NCBI GenBank assembly: GCA_031270925.1
Contig: JAISWY010000123.1
Coordinates: forward strand, 1-13,293
Source of the DNA: Candidatus Symbiothrix sp.
Lineage (GTDB): Bacteria; Bacteroidota; Bacteroidia; Bacteroidales; Azobacteroidaceae
Direction: 5' to 3'
DNA: 13,293 nucleotides
Of the stretch, positions 1 through 6,985 are shown piece by piece. A program made the translations under genes and the position numbers. Numbering within the stretch: position 1 is the stretch's first letter; each line of letters begins with the position of its first letter. A model generated the notes under the pieces. That model was not told where the DNA came from and did not search any database. It saw only the letters and a program-made list of their open reading frames with translations.

Positions 1-170
1 AGGGTGGGCGCATCAGGTGCGTTACCGATACGCAAATTGTCGGAAGTTGTTGTTTCTTCGGCTGTTTCGCCTTGCAACCAGTTGTCGGTGCAGTCTTTTA
101 TTGTTTTTCTTTCGGCTGAGGCCGAGATTGTAAACAGCAATGCTGTTGCTAAAAATATTGTCTTTTTCAT
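1..170 (-). CDS. N-terminal fragment of an exported protein of unknown function
   Basis: The first 56 codons of a minus-strand gene are visible before the window ends, starting at the ATG at 168-170. The protein begins MKKTIFLATALLFTISASAE, a clear Sec signal peptide: two lysines, a hydrophobic core, and an A-S-A cleavage site near residue 18. The mature part that can be seen starts ERKTIKDCTDNW and is rich in Thr and Glu, with one cysteine. No family is recognisable from so short a piece. It lies downstream of the 655-residue secreted protein, separated by 168 bp that hold an inverted-repeat element, so it may have its own promoter. The reading frame and signal peptide are firm; the function is unknown. 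Confidence 0.72.
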   Translation of the reverse strand, partial: MKKTIFLATALLFTISASAERKTIKDCTDNWLQGETAEETTTSDNLRIGNAPDAPT

Positions 171-181
171 TTTTGTTGTTG

Positions 182-335
182 TTTGTGTAGGGGCTGTTTC
201 AAAAGTTTGTCATTCTCGCTTTCGCGGGAATCCCCCGAAAAACGCAGCTGTCGCTGCTCTAACCGTTTTTTAATTTTCTTAAGGTCATTAAAGACTTTAA
301 AGACTTTAAGGGGCTTTTGAAACAGCCCCCTACAA
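182..335. repeat. Small inverted-repeat (MITE-like) intergenic element
   Basis: The arms at 190-205 and 314-329 are exact 16-bp inverted copies (GGGGCTGTTTCAAAAG). Similarity continues outward for several bases (TTTGT..AG on one side, CTACAAAG on the other). Inside lies a second hairpin at about 213-235, with CTCGC and GCGGG arms, of the kind repeated across many bacterial genomes. A tandem 9-mer AAAGACTTT follows at about 293-309. There is no room for a transposase, so this is at most a non-autonomous element or a transcribed hairpin. It starts 3 bp beyond the stop of the 655-residue gene, so it may also act as a terminator. The exact ends are uncertain. Confidence 0.7.
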
Positions 336-338
336 AGA

Positions 339-2306
339 TTATCGGATGATTGATTTGCTAATCGTTATAGCCCCCGATTTGTGAATTTTCCTCACGATAT
401 ACACGCCCGATTGTAGGGGCAGATAATTATTTGCCCTTACGTGTACACCTTGCAAATTATAATATTGCGTTTCTACAACAGGGTCTGAAACAGGTGCTTG
501 CAAGCCCTTGTCAATAATGCCGGTAATTACATCCGTTTCGCCGATATTCAAGGCTGCCTTTGCCGGTGCGCTGCCGACGTATCCGATATAAGATTCAAAG
601 GGTTTGTATTGGGGAGAAGTACACCTTTCGAAATTAGTTCCGTTCCCATTAAGTTGATAATACTGCGTTGCACCGCTCGGCAAGAGATTGGCCACATTGG
701 GGTTAGCAACCAATTGATAATTGCTAATGCTTGGCGCGTCGGAAGCGCTGTTCAATGTGGGATTTTCTTCCGAAGTGAAAGTTACCGTTACTGCATCGGC
801 ATCTCCGAAATCACTCTTAGGGAAAGCAAGAATATAGCCGGTATTGGCGGTAAGGGCGGTAGTGCCCGCCAATACAAAATCGCTTCCGTCGTAAGTGGCT
901 GCATAGATATTCGCTGATGCTGCATTGCCTCCGGTAGGCGCTTCTTCGCTGTTTATTGCCCCCTGACCATCATAGATAACGCCGCCTTTTGTTGAAGCGC
1001 CGTAAGCGACACTGATATTGTCAATTGCAAACGGGAAGCAAAGCGCATGCCATTGGTCGGTTGCAAGCGTCTTAACTACTCGTACTACGCCGGAAACAGA
1101 CAATTCGCTGGCATTTGAGAGTTGCGCATTGCCGTTGAAAATAATGTCGCCGGTGGAATAACTATTTGTTGCATCGGCAGTAGCATCTTCGGCAATAACA
1201 AGAGGAGTTCCGATGGTAAATGCGGTGGAGTAAACCTCTGTGGTAAGAATATCATCCAAATAAGTGGTTTCATACCAAAATTGTAAAGTATAATCGCCGG
1301 CGGATAATTCGTTGGATAAATCAATGGCGCTTGATGTTGTATAATCGGCGTTTAGCACCAAACCGGAGGAAGTAGTTGAAAGCGATACGGAGGTAGCAGT
1401 AATCGTACTTGCATCCTCGCCTTCGGGGATTACTTTGTAGTATAATTTGGCGGTAACGTTTTCGGCGGTAATTTTGATATTGTCATTATTTTGTGTTTCG
1501 TCTTTATTAACAGCTCTCCCTGTCATTTTTCCATTAAACAGTAATGGATTTTCGGATGAAAAATAACCTAAATTCGTAGGAAGTTCAGTTGCATTAACTA
1601 AGCCATTACCAATATTGATTTGCGGATCGGTAATATAATTAAGCAATTTCTGAATACTTACGGATAATGATGGATAGTTATATACAAATAAAAAACGAGC
1701 ATCATAACGAGCGCTACAACCTGTATTCCATTTTTTAGGACTGTTGGGAATAATATCGCCCATCAATTCTCCATGTTGGCCAGGCCACAAATAGCACTGC
1801 ACTTTGCTATCGGAAGCTCCTCCATAATTTAAGACACCTGTGGCATCTCCGTTTGTATCAGGAGCTGATATTTGCGGAGGTACAGGATTAGTAACAACTC
1901 CTAAACGTAATCTTTGCGCATCACATATAAAACGAATTTTATTCGGTTGAGTTTGAGTTTGTGTCGCCCAAAAATGAATTGTTTGCGCACTTTCCGATAC
2001 AGTAAATTCGCGACCTGTACCAGTCTGATAATTGACTCCCGAACCGTCTGCAAGTACCGTTTGATATTGATAACTACCCACAGGCAATTCCAATTCAAAT
2101 GTATAAATATCTCCACTTACCGGAGCCAGCATTTTATACGCATCGGTGGGTTCTTGTTGATCATCAAACGTAATAGCTGAATTAATAGAACCGGTTTTAA
2201 TTCCCGAACCCACCGGAACAGAATTAAACCGCACATACAAGTCGACTTGCGCCACAATCGACAGGCAGCAAACCAAACCAAATAAAATTGATAATGTTTT
2301 TTTCAT
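339..2306 (-). CDS. Secreted T9SS-type protein of unknown function (655 aa)
   Basis: The protein starts with a signal peptide (MKKTLSILFGLVCCLSIVAQ, residues 1-20). Residues 21-120 look like a beta-rich domain (VDLYVRFNSVPVG...). The middle, about 120-370, is Ser/Thr/Asn-rich and I cannot assign it. Residues about 375-600 contain a WHALCFPFAIDNIS motif and a TGYILAFPK segment, typical of secreted beta-sandwich proteins of Bacteroidales. The C-terminus, from about residue 612, has YYNLQGVHV, then SGVYIVRKI, then SKSIIR, the usual layout of a short T9SS-like sorting tail in this group. The protein is therefore probably exported and displayed or released. It looks intact, unlike its neighbours, and is separated from the enzyme operon by nearly 700 bp of repeats. 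A carbohydrate-binding or adhesive role is possible but not shown. The start at 2306 is set by the signal peptide. Confidence 0.85.
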   Translation of the reverse strand: MKKTLSILFGLVCCLSIVAQVDLYVRFNSVPVGSGIKTGSINSAITFDDQQEPTDAYKMLAPVSGDIYTFELELPVGSYQYQTVLADGSGVNYQTGTGREFTVSESAQTIHFWATQTQTQPNKIRFICDAQRLRLGVVTNPVPPQISAPDTNGDATGVLNYGGASDSKVQCYLWPGQHGELMGDIIPNSPKKWNTGCSARYDARFLFVYNYPSLSVSIQKLLNYITDPQINIGNGLVNATELPTNLGYFSSENPLLFNGKMTGRAVNKDETQNNDNIKITAENVTAKLYYKVIPEGEDASTITATSVSLSTTSSGLVLNADYTTSSAIDLSNELSAGDYTLQFWYETTYLDDILTTEVYSTAFTIGTPLVIAEDATADATNSYSTGDIIFNGNAQLSNASELSVSGVVRVVKTLATDQWHALCFPFAIDNISVAYGASTKGGVIYDGQGAINSEEAPTGGNAASANIYAATYDGSDFVLAGTTALTANTGYILAFPKSDFGDADAVTVTFTSEENPTLNSASDAPSISNYQLVANPNVANLLPSGATQYYQLNGNGTNFERCTSPQYKPFESYIGYVGSAPAKAALNIGETDVITGIIDKGLQAPVSDPVVETQYYNLQGVHVRANNYLPLQSGVYIVRKIHKSGAITISKSIIR

Positions 2307-2469
2307 GATAATAAATTTTAAAAAATGAATAAATATCCGTTACAAGTTGCAAAATAAACACATCGGCAGGCAACGGAATACCAAAATATGATTTATTGAT
2401 GTAAAAATATTGCAGAGAAGCTGAAAAAATCAGTAAAACCAACAACGAGGCTGTCAAAAAAAAAGAAAT
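2307..2469. other. AT-rich upstream region of the 655-aa gene; no gene seen
   Basis: This stretch lies upstream of the 655-residue gene and has no reading frame that resembles a protein. On the minus strand it is AT-rich with several near matches to the Bacteroidota -7 motif (TATTTTG rather than TAnnTTTG), so it may hold the promoter, but no element is convincing. At 2447-2460 the plus strand reads GAGGCTGTCAAAAA, similar to the ends of many Bacteroidota insertion sequences. A weak inverted counterpart is at 2773-2792, outside the large palindrome. Confidence 0.4.
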
Positions 2470-2760
2470 GGCTCAGTTGCAAACCACAGTGTTACGTAGA
2501 AGCAACAGACCGCAGGTCTGAATGTTAATAACCCCCAATGTAGCGAAGCGATTGGGGGGTGCGAGAAATACATCGACCTCCTCAACCCGAAGGGTTGAAT
2601 ATCCGAAATAAATTATCAATAGATATATTCAACCCACTTCGGGGTTGAGGGGAGAGTGGTTATTTCTCTATCCCCCAATCGCTTCGCTTCATTGGGGGTT
2701 ATTAACATTCAGACCTGCGGTCTGTCGCTTCTGCTAAACACTGGGGGTTGCAACTGAGCC
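2470..2760. repeat. Near-perfect long palindrome (~290 bp) built of nested hairpins
   Basis: The arms 2470-2570 and 2661-2760 are inverted copies of about 100 bp with about ten differences by hand alignment. They include one perfect run of 36 bp (2505-2540 against 2690-2725). Symmetry continues inward: CCTCAACCC..GGGTTGAATAT at 2580-2602 pairs with 2626-2650, leaving a small AT-rich centre. Each arm also contains its own shorter hairpins: CAGACC/GGTCTG near 2506-2520, CCCCCAAT/ATTGGGGG at 2532-2558, and TCAACCC/GGGTTGA at 2582-2598. No protein is encoded. As RNA it would fold into a very stable structure from either strand; as DNA it could extrude a cruciform. It resembles a non-autonomous palindromic repeat family; copy number elsewhere is unknown. 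Confidence 0.85.
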
Positions 2761-2790
2761 CTGTTCCTTCCCTTTTTCCTTTGACCGTCC

Positions 2791-2828
2791 CGTCATGTCG
2801 AGCGGAGCGAAGCGAAGTCGAGACATCT
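2791..2828. repeat. Short dispersed palindromic repeat (GTCGAG...GTCGAGAC type)
   Basis: The sequence CGTCATGTCGAGCGGAGCGA followed by AGCGAAGTCGAGACATCT forms an imperfect hairpin (ATGTC...GACAT, with GTCGAG at both ends). Repeats of this 'TCGAGCGAAGCGA' type recur between genes in many bacterial genomes. It sits beside the larger palindrome and shares its AGCGAAGCG core. It could act as a transcription or RNA-stability boundary between the operon and the 655-residue gene. Confidence 0.55.
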
Positions 2829-2928
2829 AATTTTAAATTCGCTACCTTAAAAAGTCAATAGCACCTCAAAAAAAGAATTAACCATTTTTTCATGGATTTG
2901 AAGTTTGAGAAAAAGTTGAAGAATAAAA
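2829..2928. other. AT-rich intergenic remainder, nothing recognised
   Basis: About 100 bp between the dispersed hairpin and the displaced T9SS tail of the SGNH gene. It is AT-rich with no coding potential on either strand and no clear terminator of its own. Confidence 0.4.
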
Positions 2929-3003
2929 TCAATTATTGATAAATCTGCTTATAAATTTATCATTTCCTGCCTGTAAATGCAGAATATAGCATCCTTTTTC
3001 TAT
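2929..3003 (-). pseudogene. Out-of-frame T9SS sorting tail of the SGNH hydrolase gene
   Basis: Immediately after the stop codon of the 428-residue SGNH protein, another reading frame encodes IEKGCYILHLQAGNDKFISR then FINN and a TGA stop. This matches the end of a type A T9SS sorting domain, normally (L/I)xKGxYxxxxxxxxxxFIKK. Fusing it by adding one base (or removing two) near 3000-3006 would give ...INISFGANG-IP-IEKGCYILHL..., a plausible full tail. In the sequence as given, the tail is not translated with the enzyme. This is either a real frameshift or a sequencing error. Confidence 0.75.
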
Positions 3004-4286
3004 GGAATGCCGTTGGCGCCGAAACTGATATTTATCGTGCCGAAATCGTCGAGTGCAACCATGCGTTTTTCCACAGGTTCTATCATCATGGCATTGAGAT
3101 AGTAATTTCCCGAAACATTTCCTTCGCTTGCTGTGATTTTCACGGTAAGATTTCCGTTTGCATCGGGCGACAAATGTTCCAACTTCACAACATCTGTTGC
3201 ATTTTGGGTCGCATCTATTTCGGCGCATTCAATGTAGGTGCTCGTAAACGAAAATTTTGTGACGCTGTTTTCGTTCGCATCTACCGAAGAAAATAATGTT
3301 ACGTTATAATCGGTCAAGTTGCTCAATTTTTTGATTAAGAAAACGGAACCATCCGGATTATTCCCGTAAAGAGCCGATTGGCTGACGCTTTCGGGCATAT
3401 CAAGCGGAGTGTTTGTTTCGGTTGTACCCGCGTTTTCATCGGCAGTTGCTTCCGAAATACCGTCAATTGAAATGTTTGTTTTGTTTCCTTCCGTGTCGAG
3501 CAGGTTTTTCACCTTTCCCGTCAGAGTATTATTCCATGGCGAGGGAGCGTCATCGCTTCCGAAATTCACATAAACGGCACGCCTCAATCTAACCGGCTCT
3601 ACATATTGATAATCGTATCCCAAATATGCGAGCAGATTGGCATCTCTCACGACTTCGAACAAAGCGGTTTGACCTGCATCGGTCAAATGCTGTCCGTCTT
3701 CCTTATAATATCCTTCTTTCAGGTTGTTGTTTTCGTTTGCCAGAGTCGTCCAGAAGTCAAGTATAATTCCATCGTCTTCAAATTCCGCTTTCAAATCGTC
3801 CATATAACGCATCAATCCGCTAATCCAATTAGCGTTAAAATTGGTTGGTTGAGGCGTTGCTATAAATACTTTTATGTTATGCTGTTCGGCGATATCCAAA
3901 ATCGTATGATAATTCGAAATTTGTTCAGCGGTTGATATTCCTGCCGAATAATCGTTCGACGGGAAACTGAGAATAATTACATCGGGATTGTATGTGAGTG
4001 CTTTGGTAATGTTCCGGTCGGTATCGGGCGTATGGTTTTCCCTCCCTTCGGGCAAAACGAAATCGTCGGGCATCGCTTTGTAAGTATTGTATCCGCCTTT
4101 TGCCAAATTTACGATTTGGTGCGAAGGGTCTTCCGCTTGAAGATAATTTCGGTATTTAGTTACCCAACCCGAACCTTCGGCGGCTGTAGAAGAGCCTAAT
4201 ACCACAATTGTAGCTCCTGCCTGTAAGGTTGTATTGCAGATAGCCATCAATAAAGCAATTATCGCTAATTTTAGAAATGATTTCAT
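3000..4286 (-). CDS. Secreted SGNH/GDSL-type esterase, C-terminally frameshifted
   Basis: A signal peptide (MKSFLKLAIIALLMAICNTT, to about residue 23) is followed by an SGNH hydrolase domain (about 25-220). Block I is VVLGSSTA, with S33 as probable nucleophile and Ser replacing the usual Asp of GDS. Block II is KGGYNT (G64/G65), block III is SFPSNDY (N111), and block V is DGQH (D197, H200). A linker leads to a second beta-rich domain (about 237-410) that starts AVYVNFGSDDAPSPWNN, a form often attached to secreted Bacteroidota enzymes. Such enzymes usually remove acetyl or other acyl groups from polysaccharides. The protein ends at residue 428 by a TAG, and the expected T9SS tail follows in another frame, so export to the outer surface may be lost. 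It lies 67 bp after the CE7 esterase gene, probably the last gene of the operon. The substrate is inferred. Confidence 0.82.
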   Translation of the reverse strand: MKSFLKLAIIALLMAICNTTLQAGATIVVLGSSTAAEGSGWVTKYRNYLQAEDPSHQIVNLAKGGYNTYKAMPDDFVLPEGRENHTPDTDRNITKALTYNPDVIILSFPSNDYSAGISTAEQISNYHTILDIAEQHNIKVFIATPQPTNFNANWISGLMRYMDDLKAEFEDDGIILDFWTTLANENNNLKEGYYKEDGQHLTDAGQTALFEVVRDANLLAYLGYDYQYVEPVRLRRAVYVNFGSDDAPSPWNNTLTGKVKNLLDTEGNKTNISIDGISEATADENAGTTETNTPLDMPESVSQSALYGNNPDGSVFLIKKLSNLTDYNVTLFSSVDANENSVTKFSFTSTYIECAEIDATQNATDVVKLEHLSPDANGNLTVKITASEGNVSGNYYLNAMMIEPVEKRMVALDDFGTINISFGANGIP

Positions 4287-4353
4287 ATATTAAAAATTAA
4301 AAATTGAAAATGCACATTCTTCTAACTTTCGTATAACTCTATAAACATTCGGT
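4287..4353. other. Short AT-rich spacer with TTAAAAA repeats
   Basis: The 67-bp gap before the SGNH gene contains ATTAAAAATTAAAAATTG, a short direct repeat close to the start codon. No strong Shine-Dalgarno site is seen, which is usual in Bacteroidota, where A-rich leaders favour translation starts. Confidence 0.4.
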
Positions 4354-5967
4354 TTATTTACTGTTTTTAATCGGTTGCATCAATATTTTTCTGAAAAAAT
4401 CTTCCCTCGTTTTCCACCACGATTTTCCGACTGCGTGTTTCTGTTCAGGATATACATAATATTGTTTTGGACTCGTTACTAAGTTATATCCTGCAAAATT
4501 TGTATGCGGAGGACAGGTTTCGTCCTGCAATCCGACTCCCATTATTATGGGGCAGGTAATGTATGGCGCCATATTTTTAATGTCGAAATAAGTCAATTTG
4601 TCATACAAATCATTCCAACTTTTTTCGGGATTTGCACGCAGGTATTTTTCAAAAGCAGAACGAGGCCATGGGCAGATATTGAAATAATCGCGAAAGTCGG
4701 AGAGGAAAGTAATGTGAGGCGCACCCGCTTTTATCCGTTTATCCAATGCGCAGGCTGTCATGGCGAAAGCGCCGCCCTGACTTCCACCTTCGACAACTAT
4801 TTTTTCCGCATCGATTTCAGGACGGGAAGCTACGAAATCAATTCCTCGTATCAAATCCATGTAAGCTCCGCGGTAATAGTAATTTTCCTTATTCTCAAGT
4901 CCGTAAACAAGCCAATCGCCGTAAGTGTTGCTTGCTTTTTGGATTCCCTGTCCGCGGGTAGAAAGCACAAATTCGCAAAAATCGGGCAACGCGTTTGCAT
5001 CGGGAAAATACGGATTGGCGCCATAGCCCATATAATAGACAATTACCGGATATTTTCCCGCCTTTTTCGGAGCAGAATAATATCCTTCAATCTTTATATC
5101 GCCGAACGAATACATTTCCACATGATACATGTTTTTTATCTCCGACGATTTATCTTCCATCAATGTAAGTTTATAACGAGGCGCGACTTTATCCAATTCT
5201 GCACGTGTGTTTTTCCAAAAATCCTCAAAATCGGTTTTTGCATCCGACGGTGAAATTATTTTTTCGGGTTCGTAACCGATATTAAACTTTTTCGCGGGAC
5301 TTTTTTTTCCGTTTTTTTCAGCATAAACCGAAAAACGATAAAAACCCGGAGCAGGCGGAGCAAATTGAATTTGCCGGTTCAGATTTTTTCCCTGCTCTAT
5401 GTTTACCGGATATTTTTTAGAATCGATTGGTTTATAATCATCAGTTGTTATGTTGCATATTAGATTGAAATCATTTTTTTCGCTAACCGGCTCGAGAAGA
5501 GATATTTCAAACTCTATCTGCTGAGGAGTAAGAAAAATCCAATCTTCATCAGCTACATCAATACGAAAAGATAAAGAGTTTACATCTGCTTCTTTTTCGG
5601 CGGAAACATCGGCTGCTACTTCAAAATTCTCCGTCAACTTAATTTCTTCGGAAGAACTTCCTGTCATTACAGTAAATGTTCCCGGCTCAACGACAAATTC
5701 ATCGTGTTTGTTCCAAAGTCCTAATTCCTGCGGAGTTAATGTAAAATTGACCGTTCGGGATTCGCCTGCCAGATAAGGGTCTTCGCCGTAGCATTCCACC
5801 ACGCGCCCCCAACGTGGGTCGCGCGAAATATCCAAAATCGGCGAATAAATATTGGTATATCCCAAAGCAAGCGCTTCTTCTTTGTGATATATTTTATTTG
5901 ATTTTTGAGCAAATAAAATCGAAACCGAAAAGAACAATAATACTGTTTGAATAATTATTTTTATCAT
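4354..5967 (-). CDS. CE7 acetyl-xylan-esterase-like enzyme with N-terminal GH3 remnants
   Basis: I chose the start at 5967 because it gives a good signal peptide (MIKIIIQTVLLFFSVSILFA, then QK); a longer start at 6012 would bury it behind WWFK. The protein is then 537 aa. Residues 29-69 match a piece of the N-terminal domain of GH3 beta-glucosidases (ALGYTNIYSPILDISRDPRW, then YGEDPYLAGE). Residues 70-118 match the fibronectin-like C-terminal domain of GH3 (FTLTPQELGLW, VEPGTFTVMTGSSS). Everything between, several hundred residues including the GH3 catalytic site, is absent. From about 131 comes a beta domain, and from about 240 a CE7 esterase: GGSQGG with nucleophile S396, D482 in GLQDETCPPHTNFAGYN, and H511. 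The CE7 part looks complete and could be active, removing acetyl groups from xylan or oligosaccharides in the periplasm. The GH3 pieces cannot be catalytic. Confidence 0.85.
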   Translation of the reverse strand: MIKIIIQTVLLFFSVSILFAQKSNKIYHKEEALALGYTNIYSPILDISRDPRWGRVVECYGEDPYLAGESRTVNFTLTPQELGLWNKHDEFVVEPGTFTVMTGSSSEEIKLTENFEVAADVSAEKEADVNSLSFRIDVADEDWIFLTPQQIEFEISLLEPVSEKNDFNLICNITTDDYKPIDSKKYPVNIEQGKNLNRQIQFAPPAPGFYRFSVYAEKNGKKSPAKKFNIGYEPEKIISPSDAKTDFEDFWKNTRAELDKVAPRYKLTLMEDKSSEIKNMYHVEMYSFGDIKIEGYYSAPKKAGKYPVIVYYMGYGANPYFPDANALPDFCEFVLSTRGQGIQKASNTYGDWLVYGLENKENYYYRGAYMDLIRGIDFVASRPEIDAEKIVVEGGSQGGAFAMTACALDKRIKAGAPHITFLSDFRDYFNICPWPRSAFEKYLRANPEKSWNDLYDKLTYFDIKNMAPYITCPIIMGVGLQDETCPPHTNFAGYNLVTSPKQYYVYPEQKHAVGKSWWKTREDFFRKILMQPIKNSK

Positions 5968-6061
5968 ATAGTCTGCCTTAAAAATATTTTTAAACCACCA
6001 TCGCTTTTGCAATTGATGCTTAGAAACTGCGTAAGCCCCAAATACTTTTTTCCTATTTCTT

Positions 6062-6086
6062 CCCCTTGCGGGGATTTAGGGGTGTA
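6062..6086. repeat. GC-rich intergenic hairpin repeat, copy 1
   Basis: CCCCTTGCGGGG at 6062-6073 is a short hairpin followed by ATTTAGGGGTGT. The 16 bases GGGGATTTAGGGGTGT (6070-6085) recur exactly at 12954-12969. Both copies lie just past a stop codon of a minus-strand gene (here the symporter) and upstream of the next gene. This may be a dispersed repeat, or an intra-operon terminator or RNA-processing site. Confidence 0.6.
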
Positions 6087-6959
6087 TTAATCTTCGAGTT
6101 TATCGTAGCAATTCTTTTTCAAAACAACCGTCATCACACCGATAATCATTACCGCAATGGCGCAGAACCACCATTGTTTCAACACCAGATAAATCGGCGC
6201 GGCGACCAAAGCGGTTTGCCATATAATGCCGACCGCCACATTGGACAAGTCGCGTTTGGCGGAACTGTTCTTTTGAAAATCGGGATTTTCGGCGATAACC
6301 GCATCGTGTACCGGTTTCCAAAAGCCCCACGGACGAGTTTTAACGTAGAATTTTTTCAATACTTCCATATCGGTTTCGGGCGCTGAATATGTTCCCCAAA
6401 TGCATCCGAGAATCGAGAATACCAAAATTATCGGGAAATAATACAGCGGCAGAATATTGTCGAAATAAGGAATAATCGGAATAACCAGCGCAGGAATCAT
6501 CCCCGCAGCCATTCCCCTAAATCCGTAGGCGAGCATGCTCAAACCTACCAAAATGGCGAAAACCACGATTATCCAATGCGAAGCAACCGCGCCCTTGTCC
6601 TTTCCGAAACGGAAACCAATCCATTCGGCGCCTGTCGTACATTCCGAGCGACGCAGCCACGCCGAGAGATAAACCATCAGGAAAATCTGATTGAAAACAG
6701 GCCACAGCCAAGGAATGTAAATGCTTTTGAGTCCGTAAACCACGGTGATGGCGACGAGCCAGACCGTGCCCGAAATGTCGAACATACCCGACGCGTTTGA
6801 AAGCCCGAGCATATACCACGGAATGCTTTTCCCGCCCAAAAGATACGATTCGAGATTGCGCGAGGCGAGGCGTTTCAGGTAAAAACCAATGAAAATCAAT
6901 ACGCCTAAGTAAAGCAGTATAATTGAAATGTCTAACGGCGTCAAATATGAGTTGCTCAT
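6087..6959 (-). CDS. Sodium:solute symporter (SSS family), internally deleted
   Basis: The N-terminal half is a typical SSS-family transporter: LTPLDISIILLYLGVLIFIG (TM1), then LGGKSIPWYMLGLSNASGMF (the conserved sodium-site region), IPWLWPVFNQIFLMVYLSAW, and TGAEWIGFRFG. At about residue 148-160 the protein jumps to what is normally the far C-terminus: LPLYYFPIILVFSILGCIWG, TDMEVLKKFY, RPWGFWKPVHDAVI, then two last helices. The protein is 290 aa with about seven or eight membrane segments; family members have 13-15 and usually 500-600 residues or more. The joint is in frame near 6480-6515. Without the central helices, transport is very unlikely. It starts 26 bp after the AGE epimerase gene, so an intact version would probably import the oligosaccharide products. 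It could be called a pseudogene even though the frame is open. Confidence 0.85.
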   Translation of the reverse strand: MSNSYLTPLDISIILLYLGVLIFIGFYLKRLASRNLESYLLGGKSIPWYMLGLSNASGMFDISGTVWLVAITVVYGLKSIYIPWLWPVFNQIFLMVYLSAWLRRSECTTGAEWIGFRFGKDKGAVASHWIIVVFAILVGLSMLAYGFRGMAAGMIPALVIPIIPYFDNILPLYYFPIILVFSILGCIWGTYSAPETDMEVLKKFYVKTRPWGFWKPVHDAVIAENPDFQKNSSAKRDLSNVAVGIIWQTALVAAPIYLVLKQWWFCAIAVMIIGVMTVVLKKNCYDKLED

Positions 6960-6985
6960 GGATTTGTTGTGTGAAAATTTCTGAT

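Noticed and set aside
2470..2760. Structured riboswitch or tRNA-like RNA
   Set aside because: No known riboswitch core or tRNA pattern is visible, and the symmetry extends over the whole element, which fits a palindromic repeat better.
2929..3228. A 99-codon minus-strand gene as an independent protein
   Set aside because: Only the last 24 codons resemble a protein (the T9SS tail); the rest is the SGNH gene read in another frame.
4504..5253. Plus-strand open frame of 249 codons
   Set aside because: It is antisense to the conserved CE7 domain, has no recognisable motif, and has the Cys/Arg/Phe-rich look of a shadow frame.
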